DNA of 64,000 nt from Catalimonadaceae bacterium JC749 (GCA_021730635.1 JAJNNC010000005.1:434001-498000), one strand, 5' to 3'. Positions 18,983 to 28,197 are shown, counted from the stretch's first letter. The notes: generated from the sequence alone by a model not told the origin. A program made the numbers and translations.

Positions 18983-19024
18983 TACTGAAAACATAAGTGA
19001 CTAACGAAAAATCATTGTTATGCT

Positions 19025-22000
19025 ATGAAACGAGTGTTAGTTTTTACCATAATAAGTTTTATCCTCATCTCACTATTGCATGCCCATCTGGCCGAGGCAC
19101 AGGGTGTCATTCCTAAATGGGGTAAAGCACTTGGAGTATATGTAACTGCTTCTGCAACGGATCAAGAGGGAAATCTTTATGTTGGAGGTATATTTGAAGT
19201 CAAAGTTGTGATAGGGTCCTTTTTGAAGGAAAGTAAAGGTGGTTTTGACGTATTTGTTGCCAAATTCGATGCCATGGGCAACATCCAATGGTTAGAAGCA
19301 GGTGGGGGAGATTTTGATGATTATCTTACCACTTTGATAGTAAAAGATAATAATATATATGTAGGTGGTGAATTTTGGGGTTCGACTTTTGATTGGCATG
19401 ATAGTGATGAAAATCTACCAGATACATACAGTTTATTCGTTGCTAGACTTAATAGTGATGATGGTAAACTTGTCTGGCTCACAGGAGGTGGAGGAGATAT
19501 CTATCATAAACTTCCTTTCATACAGGTAAGTGATAATTTTGTATGGGTAGCGGGTTATTTTAGAGGTTCTTTTGGATGGAATGGGACTCCCGATGATGAA
19601 ATTTTGAAGAATGAAGATAATATATTCGACCAAGATTTATTCATAGTTAGACTTAATATTGATAATGGTGAATACACTTGGCTCACAGGAGGGGGGGGAG
19701 ATAAATTTGACTACCTCACTTCTCTACAAGTTAACAACAATTTCGTGTATGTAGCTGGTTATTTTAAAGGAGCTTCCTTTGTATTGAGTGGTGAAGATCT
19801 GGCAGGGTCAGATGACACTTTTGTTGCTAAATTTAGAATTGATGGTGGACTTGTCTGGCTCACAGGAGGGGGGGGGAATGGAAATGATCACCTCAACTCA
19901 CTAGAAATAGACAATGCTGGTAATGTTTATGTGGCAGGTGATTTTAATAGTTCTACTTTTGTTTGGAATGATGAAAAACTATTAGAATCATATTACAATG
20001 TATTCGTTGCTAGACTCAATAGTGATGATGGTAAACCTGTCTGGCTCAAAGGAGGGGGGGGGAATGGAAATGATCACCTCAACTCACTAGAAATAGACAA
20101 TGCTGGTAATGTTTATGTGGCAGGTGATTTTAATAGTTCTGTTTTTAAATGGAGCGGCGAAGAACAAGAAAATGAGGTAGGGGTAGTAGGGATTAGTGAT
20201 GTATTTGTTGCTAGACTCAACAGTAATGATGGTGGACTTGTCTGGCTCACAGGAGGGGGGGGGAATGGAAATGATCACCTCAACTCACTAGAAATAGACA
20301 ATGCTGGTAATGTTTATGTGGCAGGTGGGTTTTATAGTCTTACTTTTCAGTGGGACAATCCAAATCCAAACTTAACAAACTTAGGAGAAAATGATTTGTT
20401 CGTTGCTAGACTCAACAGTAATGATGGTAAACCTGTCTGGCTCACAGGAGGGGGGGGAGATGGAGATGATCACCTCGATTTCCTACAAGTAGTTGATGCC
20501 AGTATTCTTTATGTGATTGGAATTTTTCAAAGTACTTCCTTAAGTTTAAGCAACATTAATTTAAACCAGCTTAGCGATGATTCAGGCGATACAGGCTATA
20601 TTATTCGTTTGTTGGAAGACTATCAGCGACCTGTTGTTACTAATGTATCATTTCCGGAAAATTTTGCTTTGGTAGAAGGCAGTGTGCTTACTTTGTCACT
20701 GGAAGCCAGAGACGAAGGAAGCGGCATCAGCCTCAGTCAGTTTGGATACGTAGGAATAAATAGTGGGCAAGAAATAACCCTTGCTCCCATTGAAGGTGAT
20801 GGTGCTACTTATACTAAGACTTTTGCTGAGAGTGAACTGCGTGAAATTGATACGGAAGGCATTCGCTACCAGTTTTCTTTCACTGATTCAGTAGGCAATA
20901 CAACGGACACTATCGGAGTAACTTATTGGGAAGACTATCAGCCACCTATTATTACCAATGTGTCATTTCCTGATACTTTTGCTTTAGAAGAAGGCAGTGA
21001 GCTTACTCTGTCGCTGGAAGCCAGAGACGAAGGAAGCGGCATTCGCCTGAGTCAGTTTGGTTATGTAGGGCTAAGTAGTGAAGTAGCAATAGATGAAATT
21101 CCACTCACCGACATTGCGGGTAATGAAGCTACTTATACCCAGCTTTTAGCTGCCAGTAATTTATCCACTATTGACGAATTAGGGATTCGCTACCGGTTTG
21201 TTTTCATAGATGAAGAAGATAATGAATCGGACACAACTGGAGTCACTTACTGGGTCTATGAGGATAATGACTTTAGCAGTACCGAGTCCCCAGCCGGTCC
21301 TTGGCGTGAGATTGGCAATAAGACTGAATCATATTCTGTTGCTGACTACAACATCGTCGCCTTTCCCTTTGAGGCGCAGCCCGTCAACGCAGTACTGGCA
21401 ACATTGGGTGCCTCAAATGATAGCTTGTGGCGCCTCTTCCAGCACGAAGCGGGTAAAGGTGATGACGGTTTTGTGGAATACAAAAATGGCACTGGTGGCT
21501 TTAGCAACTTTGCACCTTTGCGTGGTTATTTTCTGATCCTGCGGGAAAACGATAATATTCAGTTTGGTGGGCAGATCGCTGAGATGGATACTGATGCGAA
21601 GGGATACCCTGTTCATCATAGCCTCACTTTAAAAGAAGGCTGGAATCTGATTGGTAATCCATTTCCTTTCGCTATTAGCTGGGAGGCCGTGAAAACAGCC
21701 AACAGCAGCGTAGAAATAGGAAACTTAAACCTTCTTACCAGCAGTGGCTATACTGATGGCCAAGACAATTTGCGAGCTTTTGAGGGAGCCTTTGTTTTTC
21801 ACCAGGGAGCAGATTTGACAATCCGGATACCCCCAAGTGTGCGATCAGGAAACAATAACAGGCTTGCTCCAACAAAGCCAAAGGCTGAGGGCTGGCAGCT
21901 CAATATCAGTGTGGCAAGCGAAAACATGGTCAACCACCGGAATGGTCTAGGCATGCTGACTGTAGCAAAAGATGGCTGGGATATTTACGATGCGGTGCAG

Positions 22001-22606
22001 TTGCCGAAGCTTGCCGGTTATGCAGAGCTGATCATCAGGGAGCCGGAAACAGATATCCTATTCAACCGATCCATTGTCTCCGATCAGCTGAGTTATACCT
22101 GGCAGGCTGAGGTGGTAGGAAGTAAAATGGGAGAGGTAGTTACTCTCAGCTGGGATGCGCAGCTTGCGGCGAGCCTGCCTCAGCCCCTGTATCTCTGGGA
22201 TGCTACCCACAACCGCCTGATCAACCTGGGCGAACAGGCTGAGTATTCACTACAGACTTCTGAGAAAGGAGGTCTGCCCCTGCAAATTTATTATGGTCCC
22301 GGCGACAAGCTGATAGAGGTGCTCGATATTCAACAGGTGCAGGTGGGGGCTGCATTTCCTAATCCTGCCAGCCATACGGTAAAGCTGCCGGTACTGATCC
22401 CGGAAGATCATCAGTCTATCGGTGAGGTAATATTCCTTCTCTACGATAGCCGGGGGCAGCAGGTGGGGCGAAATGTAATCAGTCCGTTGTCGGCAGGCTA
22501 TCATGAGCTAACCATCGATATGCCGGAGACCTTGGGGGGAGGGCTGTATCTCTATCGACTACAGATTCAGGAGCGGGTCTACAGGGGTAGGATTGTCAAA
22601 TACTAA
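19025..22606 (+). CDS. Large T9SS cargo protein: repeat propeller, two Ig-like domains, type A sorting domain
   Basis: This 1193-aa protein opens with a signal peptide ending at LAEAQ (about 26). Residues about 30-530 contain seven or more ~65-residue repeats of the type FVARLNSDDGKPVWLTGGGG...NVYVAGDFNSS. They resemble SBBP beta-propeller repeats. Two near-identical ~100-residue Ig-like domains follow (about 535-740; each with LTLSLEARDEGSGI). A further beta region follows (KEGWNLIGNPFPF is typical of T9SS cargo). The end is a ~75-aa type A T9SS sorting domain (AAFPNPASHTVKLPV, LYDSRGQQV, GLYLYRLQIQ, GRIVKY). It should be secreted and attached to the surface via A-LPS. Five poly-G tracts of 8-9 bases lie in the glycine codons of the repeats, and slippage would remove the sorting domain. 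Confidence 0.88.
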   Translation: MKRVLVFTIISFILISLLHAHLAEAQGVIPKWGKALGVYVTASATDQEGNLYVGGIFEVKVVIGSFLKESKGGFDVFVAKFDAMGNIQWLEAGGGDFDDYLTTLIVKDNNIYVGGEFWGSTFDWHDSDENLPDTYSLFVARLNSDDGKLVWLTGGGGDIYHKLPFIQVSDNFVWVAGYFRGSFGWNGTPDDEILKNEDNIFDQDLFIVRLNIDNGEYTWLTGGGGDKFDYLTSLQVNNNFVYVAGYFKGASFVLSGEDLAGSDDTFVAKFRIDGGLVWLTGGGGNGNDHLNSLEIDNAGNVYVAGDFNSSTFVWNDEKLLESYYNVFVARLNSDDGKPVWLKGGGGNGNDHLNSLEIDNAGNVYVAGDFNSSVFKWSGEEQENEVGVVGISDVFVARLNSNDGGLVWLTGGGGNGNDHLNSLEIDNAGNVYVAGGFYSLTFQWDNPNPNLTNLGENDLFVARLNSNDGKPVWLTGGGGDGDDHLDFLQVVDASILYVIGIFQSTSLSLSNINLNQLSDDSGDTGYIIRLLEDYQRPVVTNVSFPENFALVEGSVLTLSLEARDEGSGISLSQFGYVGINSGQEITLAPIEGDGATYTKTFAESELREIDTEGIRYQFSFTDSVGNTTDTIGVTYWEDYQPPIITNVSFPDTFALEEGSELTLSLEARDEGSGIRLSQFGYVGLSSEVAIDEIPLTDIAGNEATYTQLLAASNLSTIDELGIRYRFVFIDEEDNESDTTGVTYWVYEDNDFSSTESPAGPWREIGNKTESYSVADYNIVAFPFEAQPVNAVLATLGASNDSLWRLFQHEAGKGDDGFVEYKNGTGGFSNFAPLRGYFLILRENDNIQFGGQIAEMDTDAKGYPVHHSLTLKEGWNLIGNPFPFAISWEAVKTANSSVEIGNLNLLTSSGYTDGQDNLRAFEGAFVFHQGADLTIRIPPSVRSGNNNRLAPTKPKAEGWQLNISVASENMVNHRNGLGMLTVAKDGWDIYDAVQLPKLAGYAELIIREPETDILFNRSIVSDQLSYTWQAEVVGSKMGEVVTLSWDAQLAASLPQPLYLWDATHNRLINLGEQAEYSLQTSEKGGLPLQIYYGPGDKLIEVLDIQQVQVGAAFPNPASHTVKLPVLIPEDHQSIGEVIFLLYDSRGQQVGRNVISPLSAGYHELTIDMPETLGGGLYLYRLQIQERVYRGRIVKY
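19853..20340 (+). repeat. Three near-identical ~100-bp direct repeats, each with a 9-G tract
   Basis: Copies begin at about 19853, 20039 and 20240. Copies 1 and 2 differ at one base over about 102 bp; copy 3 matches over its first ~90 bp. G runs of nine lie at 19868-19876, 20054-20062 and 20255-20263. Related eight-G runs lie at 19691-19698 and 20450-20457. DNA identity this high inside otherwise diverged protein repeats points to recent duplication or gene conversion. Confidence 0.85.
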
Positions 22607-22607
22607 A

Positions 22608-22645
22608 AGGCTACCCTCAGCATGTATGGTTAGCCTGTTTATATT
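22608..22645 (+). terminator. Rho-independent-like terminator after the T9SS cargo gene
   Basis: Two bases after the stop codon, AGGCTACC at 22608-22615 can pair with GGTTAGCCT at 22628-22636 with one bulged T. The loop is about 12 bases and a T-rich stretch (GTTTATATT) follows. It would end the 17615-22606 transcription unit before the TIR-like/PKD gene. Confidence 0.5.
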
Positions 22646-22705
22646 CACTCATTATCGTCTGTAATACAGGAATCGTTGGTCTATGTTTTTTCTTAGCAAA
22701 CCTTT

Positions 22706-24277
22706 ATGCCTACACTACCTTCCATTTATCTGATTCATGCTTCAGATGTGCCGCAGCATTTAGGAAAGCTCACGGAAATTCTTCAAACGTTGAAGGCCGA
22801 ACAGCGTGTTACCAGCTTTGTGATTCTCAGACCGGACGACCCATTGACCAGGGTTCAAGACAACGATCTGGTGCTTATCATGCTCACCCAAGCCATAGAG
22901 CCTGACAAGGCAGCCCTGGAAAATGAGCTGAAATTGATGAGAGAAAATCTTTGGGAGTTGAAAATAGCGGAGATTATTGTAGATCAGATTCCCTACGACA
23001 ATGAGTTTATCACCTTTCCGTCAGATCTGAAGTACATACGGGGCCGGGATGATATGGATGCCGTGTGGAAGGATATTGAGGAGAGCCTCAAAGATATGTT
23101 TCCGGTCATTGCCAGGGATCATTGGAAAAAGTATCTGAAGTATGTGGTGCTGGCCCTGGTAATCATAGTCATGGCTTTATTGGTTTGGTGGTTTACCAGA
23201 CTTGGCGAGGTAAAAGCTACTTTTACAGCCAACCCTATGGAATGCGGAGAACCCTGTGAAGTTCACTTTGACAATAAGTCTGAAAACGCAGGGACTTATT
23301 TATGGGACTTTGGGGATGGTACGACTGAAGAAAATGAAAGTCCTACACATATTTTTGAGGCTGCTGGCGACTACCTCGTGAGGCTGATTGCCTCCAGCGA
23401 TAATCGGAGAGATACGGTGGCACTAACGATCAGGATTAATCCACCGCCTCCTATCGCCAACTTTTCCTACACCAATGTTGGATGCATGGCTCCTTGCACC
23501 GTTGTATTCAACAATACCTCTAAAAACGCTGATACTTTTGAATGGTATTTTGGTGATGGAGAAGAAAGTAATGAGAGAAACCCGTCTCATTTGTATCAGG
23601 AGCCAGGAGATTATACGGTAAGCCTGGTAGCCAAGAGAGGTGAGCTGGATAGTGTAAAAACATATACTTTGAAAATTATTGAAAAAAGCCAAGAACCTGC
23701 TGCTTTCACAGTGAGTGGTGTTGTGCTTAATGTTTCTTCTAACAATTATTCGGGCAATTGCCCCTACACAATTGATTTTAAAGCGACCATAACTGTCAAT
23801 GGAGCAGGAACGGTGAAATATGTCTGTCTCAGAAAAGATGGGACGACTACACCGGTGGAAACCATCCAATTTTCAGAGGCTGGTTCCAAAACCATTGACA
23901 CACCACCTTGGACCTATGGGGGAACAGGCAATGTCTATAAGGATTTATGGCAGGAGTTGAGAATTATCGATCCTCTTGAAAAGCGTTCTAACAGGGCTTA
24001 TTTTAATCTGATATGTAAAATACCCTGTGTTGTCGTCGCTAGAGCAAATACGAAAGTATACGAGGATCCCGAGAATATTCATACAAAATCTGAAATCATT
24101 AATCTGGGGGTCAGAGGAACGCTGGGTGATGGGGGCACCTTTGAGGTCATTGAAAAAAAAACACGTGCGTCAGCACCCTTTTTTAAAATTAAGGATCAAA
24201 AAACAGGATTAGAGGGTTGGGTTCACAATGTTTTCAATGACCTTGCCTCTGTCGATAATGGTTGCTTTGAAAATTAA
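22706..24277 (+). CDS. TIR-like / transmembrane / double-PKD / SH3b protein
   Basis: This 523-aa protein has no signal peptide. Residues 1-135 form a compact alpha/beta domain (IYLIHASDV, TSFVILRPDD, DNDLVLIMLTQAI, IAEIIVDQIPYD) that resembles a divergent TIR-like sensor, without a clear catalytic glutamate. A single membrane helix (about 143-165) follows, then two PKD domains (about 170-244 and 250-325; each with YLWDFGDG- or EWYFGDGE-type motifs and a CGEPC or CMAPC cysteine pair). The last ~190 residues end in a bacterial SH3-like domain (RANTKVYEDPEN, FFKIKDQKTGLEGWVHN). The predicted topology is cytoplasmic TIR-like head and periplasmic wall-facing tail. The next gene, 142 bp away, starts the contractile injection system, so it could be a membrane or envelope partner of it. 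That link is inferred from position only. Confidence 0.68.
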   Translation: MPTLPSIYLIHASDVPQHLGKLTEILQTLKAEQRVTSFVILRPDDPLTRVQDNDLVLIMLTQAIEPDKAALENELKLMRENLWELKIAEIIVDQIPYDNEFITFPSDLKYIRGRDDMDAVWKDIEESLKDMFPVIARDHWKKYLKYVVLALVIIVMALLVWWFTRLGEVKATFTANPMECGEPCEVHFDNKSENAGTYLWDFGDGTTEENESPTHIFEAAGDYLVRLIASSDNRRDTVALTIRINPPPPIANFSYTNVGCMAPCTVVFNNTSKNADTFEWYFGDGEESNERNPSHLYQEPGDYTVSLVAKRGELDSVKTYTLKIIEKSQEPAAFTVSGVVLNVSSNNYSGNCPYTIDFKATITVNGAGTVKYVCLRKDGTTTPVETIQFSEAGSKTIDTPPWTYGGTGNVYKDLWQELRIIDPLEKRSNRAYFNLICKIPCVVVARANTKVYEDPENIHTKSEIINLGVRGTLGDGGTFEVIEKKTRASAPFFKIKDQKTGLEGWVHNVFNDLASVDNGCFEN

Positions 24278-24419
24278 AGAATGTAGCTGGAGAAACCTGA
24301 GGAGAACGCACAGTTAAAGCGCGAACAGACAGCGACTTTCATTACCAATAGTAGTTGTACAAGTTGTATTTACTTTCGGTTTACAGTAACATTTTCAGGA
24401 GTCTGCTAACACAAATGAT

Positions 24420-25010
24420 ATGATCTATCCTTCATTAAACACGATTGCTGACCAGCTCAACACAAATATCTATGAGAAATGGGGGGCCACCATTAACGGA
24501 ACCAGCGAAATTGTTCAGCTCAACAACATTGCTAACATTGATGATGAAAAGAATGATTTGCAGAATAAGATTATATTCACCCTGATAAAAATTGAAGAGG
24601 AAACAAGTTTAAAAAACAGTGCTTTCTATCTGAAAAAATCTCCTCAGGAGACAGAGAAACACCATCCGGCCATTTATCTGAATCTATATCTTCTGGTGTC
24701 TATCACTAAAAAAAACTACAAAGAAGCACTCCAGCTTCTTTCGGATACTATTACCTTTTTTCAGTCGCACAAAGTGTTTACCAGCCAGAAGTCAGAGGAA
24801 GATTCCTCATTCAAAATTACCGTAGCGCTACACGATGTTAATTTCCAGGAGGTCTTTGACATGTGGAGTAATCTGGGAAGTAAACAATTTCCTTCGGTAG
24901 TCTATAAAATACGTTTGCTGAAGTTTATGGATCCTCAACAGTATCAGGATGTGCAGTTGGTTGAAACGATCAAGGTACAATATGATCCAGAGAAGTCACT
25001 GAACAGGTAG
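24420..25010 (+). CDS. eCIS cap/terminator protein, DUF4255 (Pvc16/Afp16-like)
   Basis: This 196-aa protein opens with MIYPSLNTIADQLNTNIYEK. That opening, together with YLNLYLLVSITKKNYKEALQLLSDTI, is the DUF4255/Pvc16 pattern. In PVC and Afp particles this protein caps the distal end of tube and sheath and sets the final length. It is the first gene of the injection-system cluster, as in other bacteroidotal eCIS loci, and is followed after 75 bp by the sheath gene. The C-terminal residues are variable. A membrane anchor is not present. Confidence 0.82.
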   Translation: MIYPSLNTIADQLNTNIYEKWGATINGTSEIVQLNNIANIDDEKNDLQNKIIFTLIKIEEETSLKNSAFYLKKSPQETEKHHPAIYLNLYLLVSITKKNYKEALQLLSDTITFFQSHKVFTSQKSEEDSSFKITVALHDVNFQEVFDMWSNLGSKQFPSVVYKIRLLKFMDPQQYQDVQLVETIKVQYDPEKSLNR

Positions 25011-25085
25011 CTCAGTTCATATTGATCACGCACAAAAAAATATCATGTACCTATAAAATACTTTCTTAATCTCAAACTGAATATT

Positions 25086-26432
25086 ATGGTTACCATCAAA
25101 AAGACCCCCGGCGTTTACATCGAAGAAATCTCGGTGTTTCCTCCCGCCATTGCGGCAGTAGATACGGCAGTACCGGCTTTTATTGGATATACTGATGATG
25201 AAACTTCCAAATTGCAGGCAATAAAGCTTGATTCGCTGCTGGATTTTGAAGAACTGTACTGCGACTTTGATAATTGGAAATTGACCTATACCGTCAATGA
25301 GAACACCATTGAAGAAGATTTCTCCAGGAATGAGCTGTATTATCACATGCAATTGTATTTTGCCAATGGAGGTGGCAAGTGTTACGTCATTTCGCTAGGC
25401 AGAAAGGTAAAAAACTCAGGCGGAAGAAAAGAAGATTTTTTAGCTGCTCTGGAGGTGTTATCCAAAGAAGATGAGCCTACCCTGATTGTTTTGCCGGAGG
25501 CAACCCAACTGACCTATCAGAGTTGTATGGACGTGTACCAGGCAGCCCTTGCACAGGCAGCTAACCTGATGGATCGGTTTGTTATTCTGGATGTTCCGGA
25601 GGTTAATGATGAAATCGCTGCTTTTCGTAATGGTATCGGCAACAATAATTTGCGTTTTGGTGCCGCTTATTATCCCTATCTCAACACATCCATTAGCAAG
25701 TATGCCAAGGTAAGAAGCGAGGATATCAACTTTAAAAACTTATCCATAGAGGATAAGGAGGGAAAGAAGACCAAAAACCTGACAAATGTCAATATTGAAC
25801 AAGGGAATATGGACCGGCAGAATATGATTCAGGCAATCAAAGCACAAACGCTGGTATTGCCTCCCAGTGCAGCGATTGCCGGCGTATATGCGAGTGTGGA
25901 TGCTTCCCGTGGCGTCTGGAAATCACCGGCAAATGTTAGCCTGAGTTTTGTCAGCGGACTATCCAGAAAAATTTCTCATGAAGAGCAGGCAGAACTCAAT
26001 GTGCACCCTGAAGGGGGTAAATCCATCAATGCCATTCGCTCCTTTACAGGGAAGGGAATATTGGTTTGGGGGGCACGTACTTTGGCAGGCAACGACAATG
26101 AGTGGCGTTATATCAACGTAAGAAGGTTTTATAATTTTGTTGAAGAGTCGGTCAAGAAAGCAACCCAGCAGTTTGTATTTGAGCCCAATGATGCGAATAC
26201 CTGGGTGAGGGTAAGCACTATGATTGAAAACTTTCTCACCAACTTATGGCGGCAGGGAGCCTTAGCCGGAGCCACTCCCAACGAAGCCTTTTTTGTGAAG
26301 GTAGGGCTGGGCGTCACCATGACCTTCGACGATATCCTGAATGGAATTATGAATGTAGAAATTGGCCTTGCCGTAGTCAGACCTGCCGAATTTATTGTAT
26401 TGAAGTTTTCGCAGAAAATTCAGGAATCCTAA
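25086..26432 (+). CDS. eCIS contractile sheath protein (Pvc2/Afp2-like)
   Basis: This 448-aa protein starts with KKTPGVYIEEISVFPPAIAA, the hallmark N-terminus of phage tail sheath proteins, which inserts into the neighbouring subunit. The conserved C-terminal domain reads GILVWGARTLAGNDNEWRYI (start), VRRFYNFVEESVKKAT and FEPNDANTWVRV, followed by GVTMTFDDILNGIMNVEIGL and VRPAEFIVL. The protein forms the outer contractile tube that drives injection. PVC and Afp have three sheath paralogues; only this one is present here, as in simpler bacteroidotal eCIS. The length is close to the minimal two-domain sheath. Confidence 0.93.
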   Translation: MVTIKKTPGVYIEEISVFPPAIAAVDTAVPAFIGYTDDETSKLQAIKLDSLLDFEELYCDFDNWKLTYTVNENTIEEDFSRNELYYHMQLYFANGGGKCYVISLGRKVKNSGGRKEDFLAALEVLSKEDEPTLIVLPEATQLTYQSCMDVYQAALAQAANLMDRFVILDVPEVNDEIAAFRNGIGNNNLRFGAAYYPYLNTSISKYAKVRSEDINFKNLSIEDKEGKKTKNLTNVNIEQGNMDRQNMIQAIKAQTLVLPPSAAIAGVYASVDASRGVWKSPANVSLSFVSGLSRKISHEEQAELNVHPEGGKSINAIRSFTGKGILVWGARTLAGNDNEWRYINVRRFYNFVEESVKKATQQFVFEPNDANTWVRVSTMIENFLTNLWRQGALAGATPNEAFFVKVGLGVTMTFDDILNGIMNVEIGLAVVRPAEFIVLKFSQKIQES

Positions 26433-26470
26433 AATTTAAAACATAATTCACACCTTAAATATAAAATCTC

Positions 26471-26905
26471 ATGGCTAACGAATATCCTGTACCCAAGTTT
26501 CATTTTCAGGTAGAGTGGGGTGGCTCTAAGGTCGGGTTCACTGAAGTGACCGGATTAGATGTGGCAAGGGAAGTGATTGAATACCGCGATGGTTCCAGCA
26601 AGGAATACTCTAAACTGAAGATGCCTGGTCTGACAACCTACAGTAACATTACGTTGAAGCGAGGATCATTTAAAAAAGACAATGATTTCTACAACTGGTG
26701 GATTGCCAACAAACTGGAGACCGTAGAGCGGCGCGACATCACCATCAGCCTCCTGAACGAAGAGCACGAGCCTGTGATCACCTGGAAAGTAAAAAATGCA
26801 TGGCCTTTAAAAGTTCAACCCACTGATCTGAAATCGGATGAAAATGCCATTGCCATTGAAACCATGGAAATTGCTCATGAAGGACTTACAATAGAAAATG
26901 GCTAA
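26471..26905 (+). CDS. eCIS inner tube protein (gp19/Hcp-like, Pvc1-like)
   Basis: This 144-aa protein has the T4 gp19/Hcp-like tube pattern: PKFHFQVEWGGSKVGFTEVTGL, given here as the segments FHFQVEW and GFTEVTGLDV, then YRDGSS, LKRGSF, FYNWW and ISLLNEEHEPVITWKVKNAWPLKV. The subunits stack as hexameric rings inside the sheath and house cargo. It follows the sheath gene by 38 bp and overlaps the second tube gene by 8 bp. I assign the main-tube role because of position and its canonical length. Confidence 0.92.
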   Translation: MANEYPVPKFHFQVEWGGSKVGFTEVTGLDVAREVIEYRDGSSKEYSKLKMPGLTTYSNITLKRGSFKKDNDFYNWWIANKLETVERRDITISLLNEEHEPVITWKVKNAWPLKVQPTDLKSDENAIAIETMEIAHEGLTIENG

Positions 26906-27341
26906 TTATTATCCACCGGTAGGTTTTCATTTTCTGGTCAAGTTCGAAGATTTTTCTGAAGAGACAGATACTTATTTCCAGGAGGTTAGCGGTTTGTCAG
27001 TGGCTGTGAATACGGAAGAATATGTGGAAGGAGGAGAGAACCGATTTGTACATAAGCTTCCGAAAGGCACTTCCTATGACAACCTGGTATTGAAGCGGGG
27101 CATTATCAAAAACTCCAAAATTTTGCAGTGGTGTCAGCAGGCTATTGAAAACCATCATTTTGATCCTAAAAACCTGCTGGTAAGTCTCCTGAATGAAAAT
27201 CACAATGAACTTTGCTCCTGGAATGTGGTACACGCCTATCCCGTCAGATGGACATTTACAGGGCTCAATGCGGAAAGAAGCGAATTGCTGATTGAAACCA
27301 TTGAACTTTACTATCACTATTTCACGCTTAAAAATTTTTGA
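26898..27341 (+). CDS. eCIS second tube / tube-initiator protein (Pvc5-like)
   Basis: This 147-aa gp19-family protein is homologous to the preceding gene but diverged: VGFHFLVKFEDFSEETDTYFQ (start), EVSGLSVAVNTEEYVEGG, LKRGI and VSLLNENHNELCSWNVVHAYPVRW. In PVC and Afp the second tube paralogue sits at the baseplate end and starts tube growth. Its ATG lies inside the last codons of the upstream tube gene (8-bp overlap), so the two are translationally linked. Confidence 0.9.
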   Translation: MANYYPPVGFHFLVKFEDFSEETDTYFQEVSGLSVAVNTEEYVEGGENRFVHKLPKGTSYDNLVLKRGIIKNSKILQWCQQAIENHHFDPKNLLVSLLNENHNELCSWNVVHAYPVRWTFTGLNAERSELLIETIELYYHYFTLKNF

Positions 27342-27342
27342 A

Positions 27343-27525
27343 ATGCCTATTGAAATCAAAGAACTCATTATCCGTGCTTCCGTGCGGGATATATCTGAAC
27401 AGCTCAGAGAACGTAAGACAGACACGAATGCTCCTTCCGAAACAAACAGCTCACAAGAAGAGCGGATCGTAAGCCGATGTGTTGAACAGATCATGGATAT
27501 ACTGAGAACCCAAAACGAACGCTAA
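27343..27525 (+). CDS. Small eCIS protein, DUF5908 (Pvc6-like position)
   Basis: The ATG at 27343, one base after the preceding stop, gives a 60-aa product starting MPIEIKELIIRASV. This is the typical opening of DUF5908 proteins, which occur in contractile injection loci between tube and baseplate genes. The remainder is hydrophilic with a closing helix (EERIVSRCVEQIMDILRTQ). Longer in-frame starts at 27292 overlap the tube gene and are unlikely. Its likely role is a small baseplate or tube-assembly factor. Its stop abuts the next start codon directly. Confidence 0.8.
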   Translation: MPIEIKELIIRASVRDISEQLRERKTDTNAPSETNSSQEERIVSRCVEQIMDILRTQNER

Positions 27526-28197
27526 ATGGCTGAAGGAAATCTGAGCAAGCTCCAGATCACTGCTTATACCAATGACCGGTTCCAGGGAAAAGGGGAGTCC
27601 ATTACTGTGCCGGTAAACCCTAATAAGTACGACCATACCTTTAGAATAGTATACAATGAGGATCAGGAGCAGGGCACCCAGGGGAACAATCCTCCCTATA
27701 GCCGCACGCCTCCTGAAGAAATACAATTTGAATTCTTATATGATGGGACAGGGGTAGTGCCGGGCTCGAGCGACATACAGGGCAAAATTCAGCAATTCAA
27801 GCAAACAGTATACAGGGTGGAAGGACAGATACACCGTCCTAATTTTCTAAAGCTGATTTGGGGCGATTTATCTTTCAATTGTGTACTGAAGGATCTGAAA
27901 ATCAGTTACACTTTTTTTAAGCCAGATGGTAACCCTTTGCGAGCCATGCTCCTGGCTACCTTTATGCATGTGGTGGAAGAAAGACGTAGGTCGGCCGAAC
28001 AGAACCACCAATCACCAGATCTCACCCATGTGCGTTATGTGAAAGAAGGGGATACACTCCCGCTGATGACCTACCATATTTATGGTGATCCTACCCTCTA
28101 CCTTCAGGTAGCCAAGTATAATGGTATCAGCAATTTCAGAGCATTAAAACCCCAAACACGCATTATTTTTCCACCCATTGATAAAACACTATCATGA
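27526..28197 (+). CDS. eCIS LysM-containing tube-baseplate adaptor (Pvc7/gp53-like)
   Basis: This 223-aa protein starts immediately after the DUF5908 stop. The N-terminal beta domain includes VPVNPNKYDHTFRIVYNEDQ and EEIQFEFLYDGTGVV, usual for CIS adaptor proteins. The C-terminal ~50 residues form a LysM-like module (RYVKEGDTLPLMTYHIYGDP, then YLQVAKYNGISNFRALKPQTRIIFPP). In PVC and Afp this protein links the baseplate hub to the tube. It overlaps the VgrG-like spike gene by 4 bp (ATGA). Confidence 0.9.
   Translation: MAEGNLSKLQITAYTNDRFQGKGESITVPVNPNKYDHTFRIVYNEDQEQGTQGNNPPYSRTPPEEIQFEFLYDGTGVVPGSSDIQGKIQQFKQTVYRVEGQIHRPNFLKLIWGDLSFNCVLKDLKISYTFFKPDGNPLRAMLLATFMHVVEERRRSAEQNHQSPDLTHVRYVKEGDTLPLMTYHIYGDPTLYLQVAKYNGISNFRALKPQTRIIFPPIDKTLS

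Noticed and set aside
24278-24419. Candidate eCIS promoter with a TACTTTCG element resembling the bacteroidotal -7 box
   Set aside because: It has one mismatch and no TTG at the right upstream distance, so it was not strong enough to annotate.
27292-27342. Longer start for the DUF5908 gene
   Set aside because: It would lie inside the upstream tube gene, and the family begins at MPIEIKEL, one base after the tube stop.
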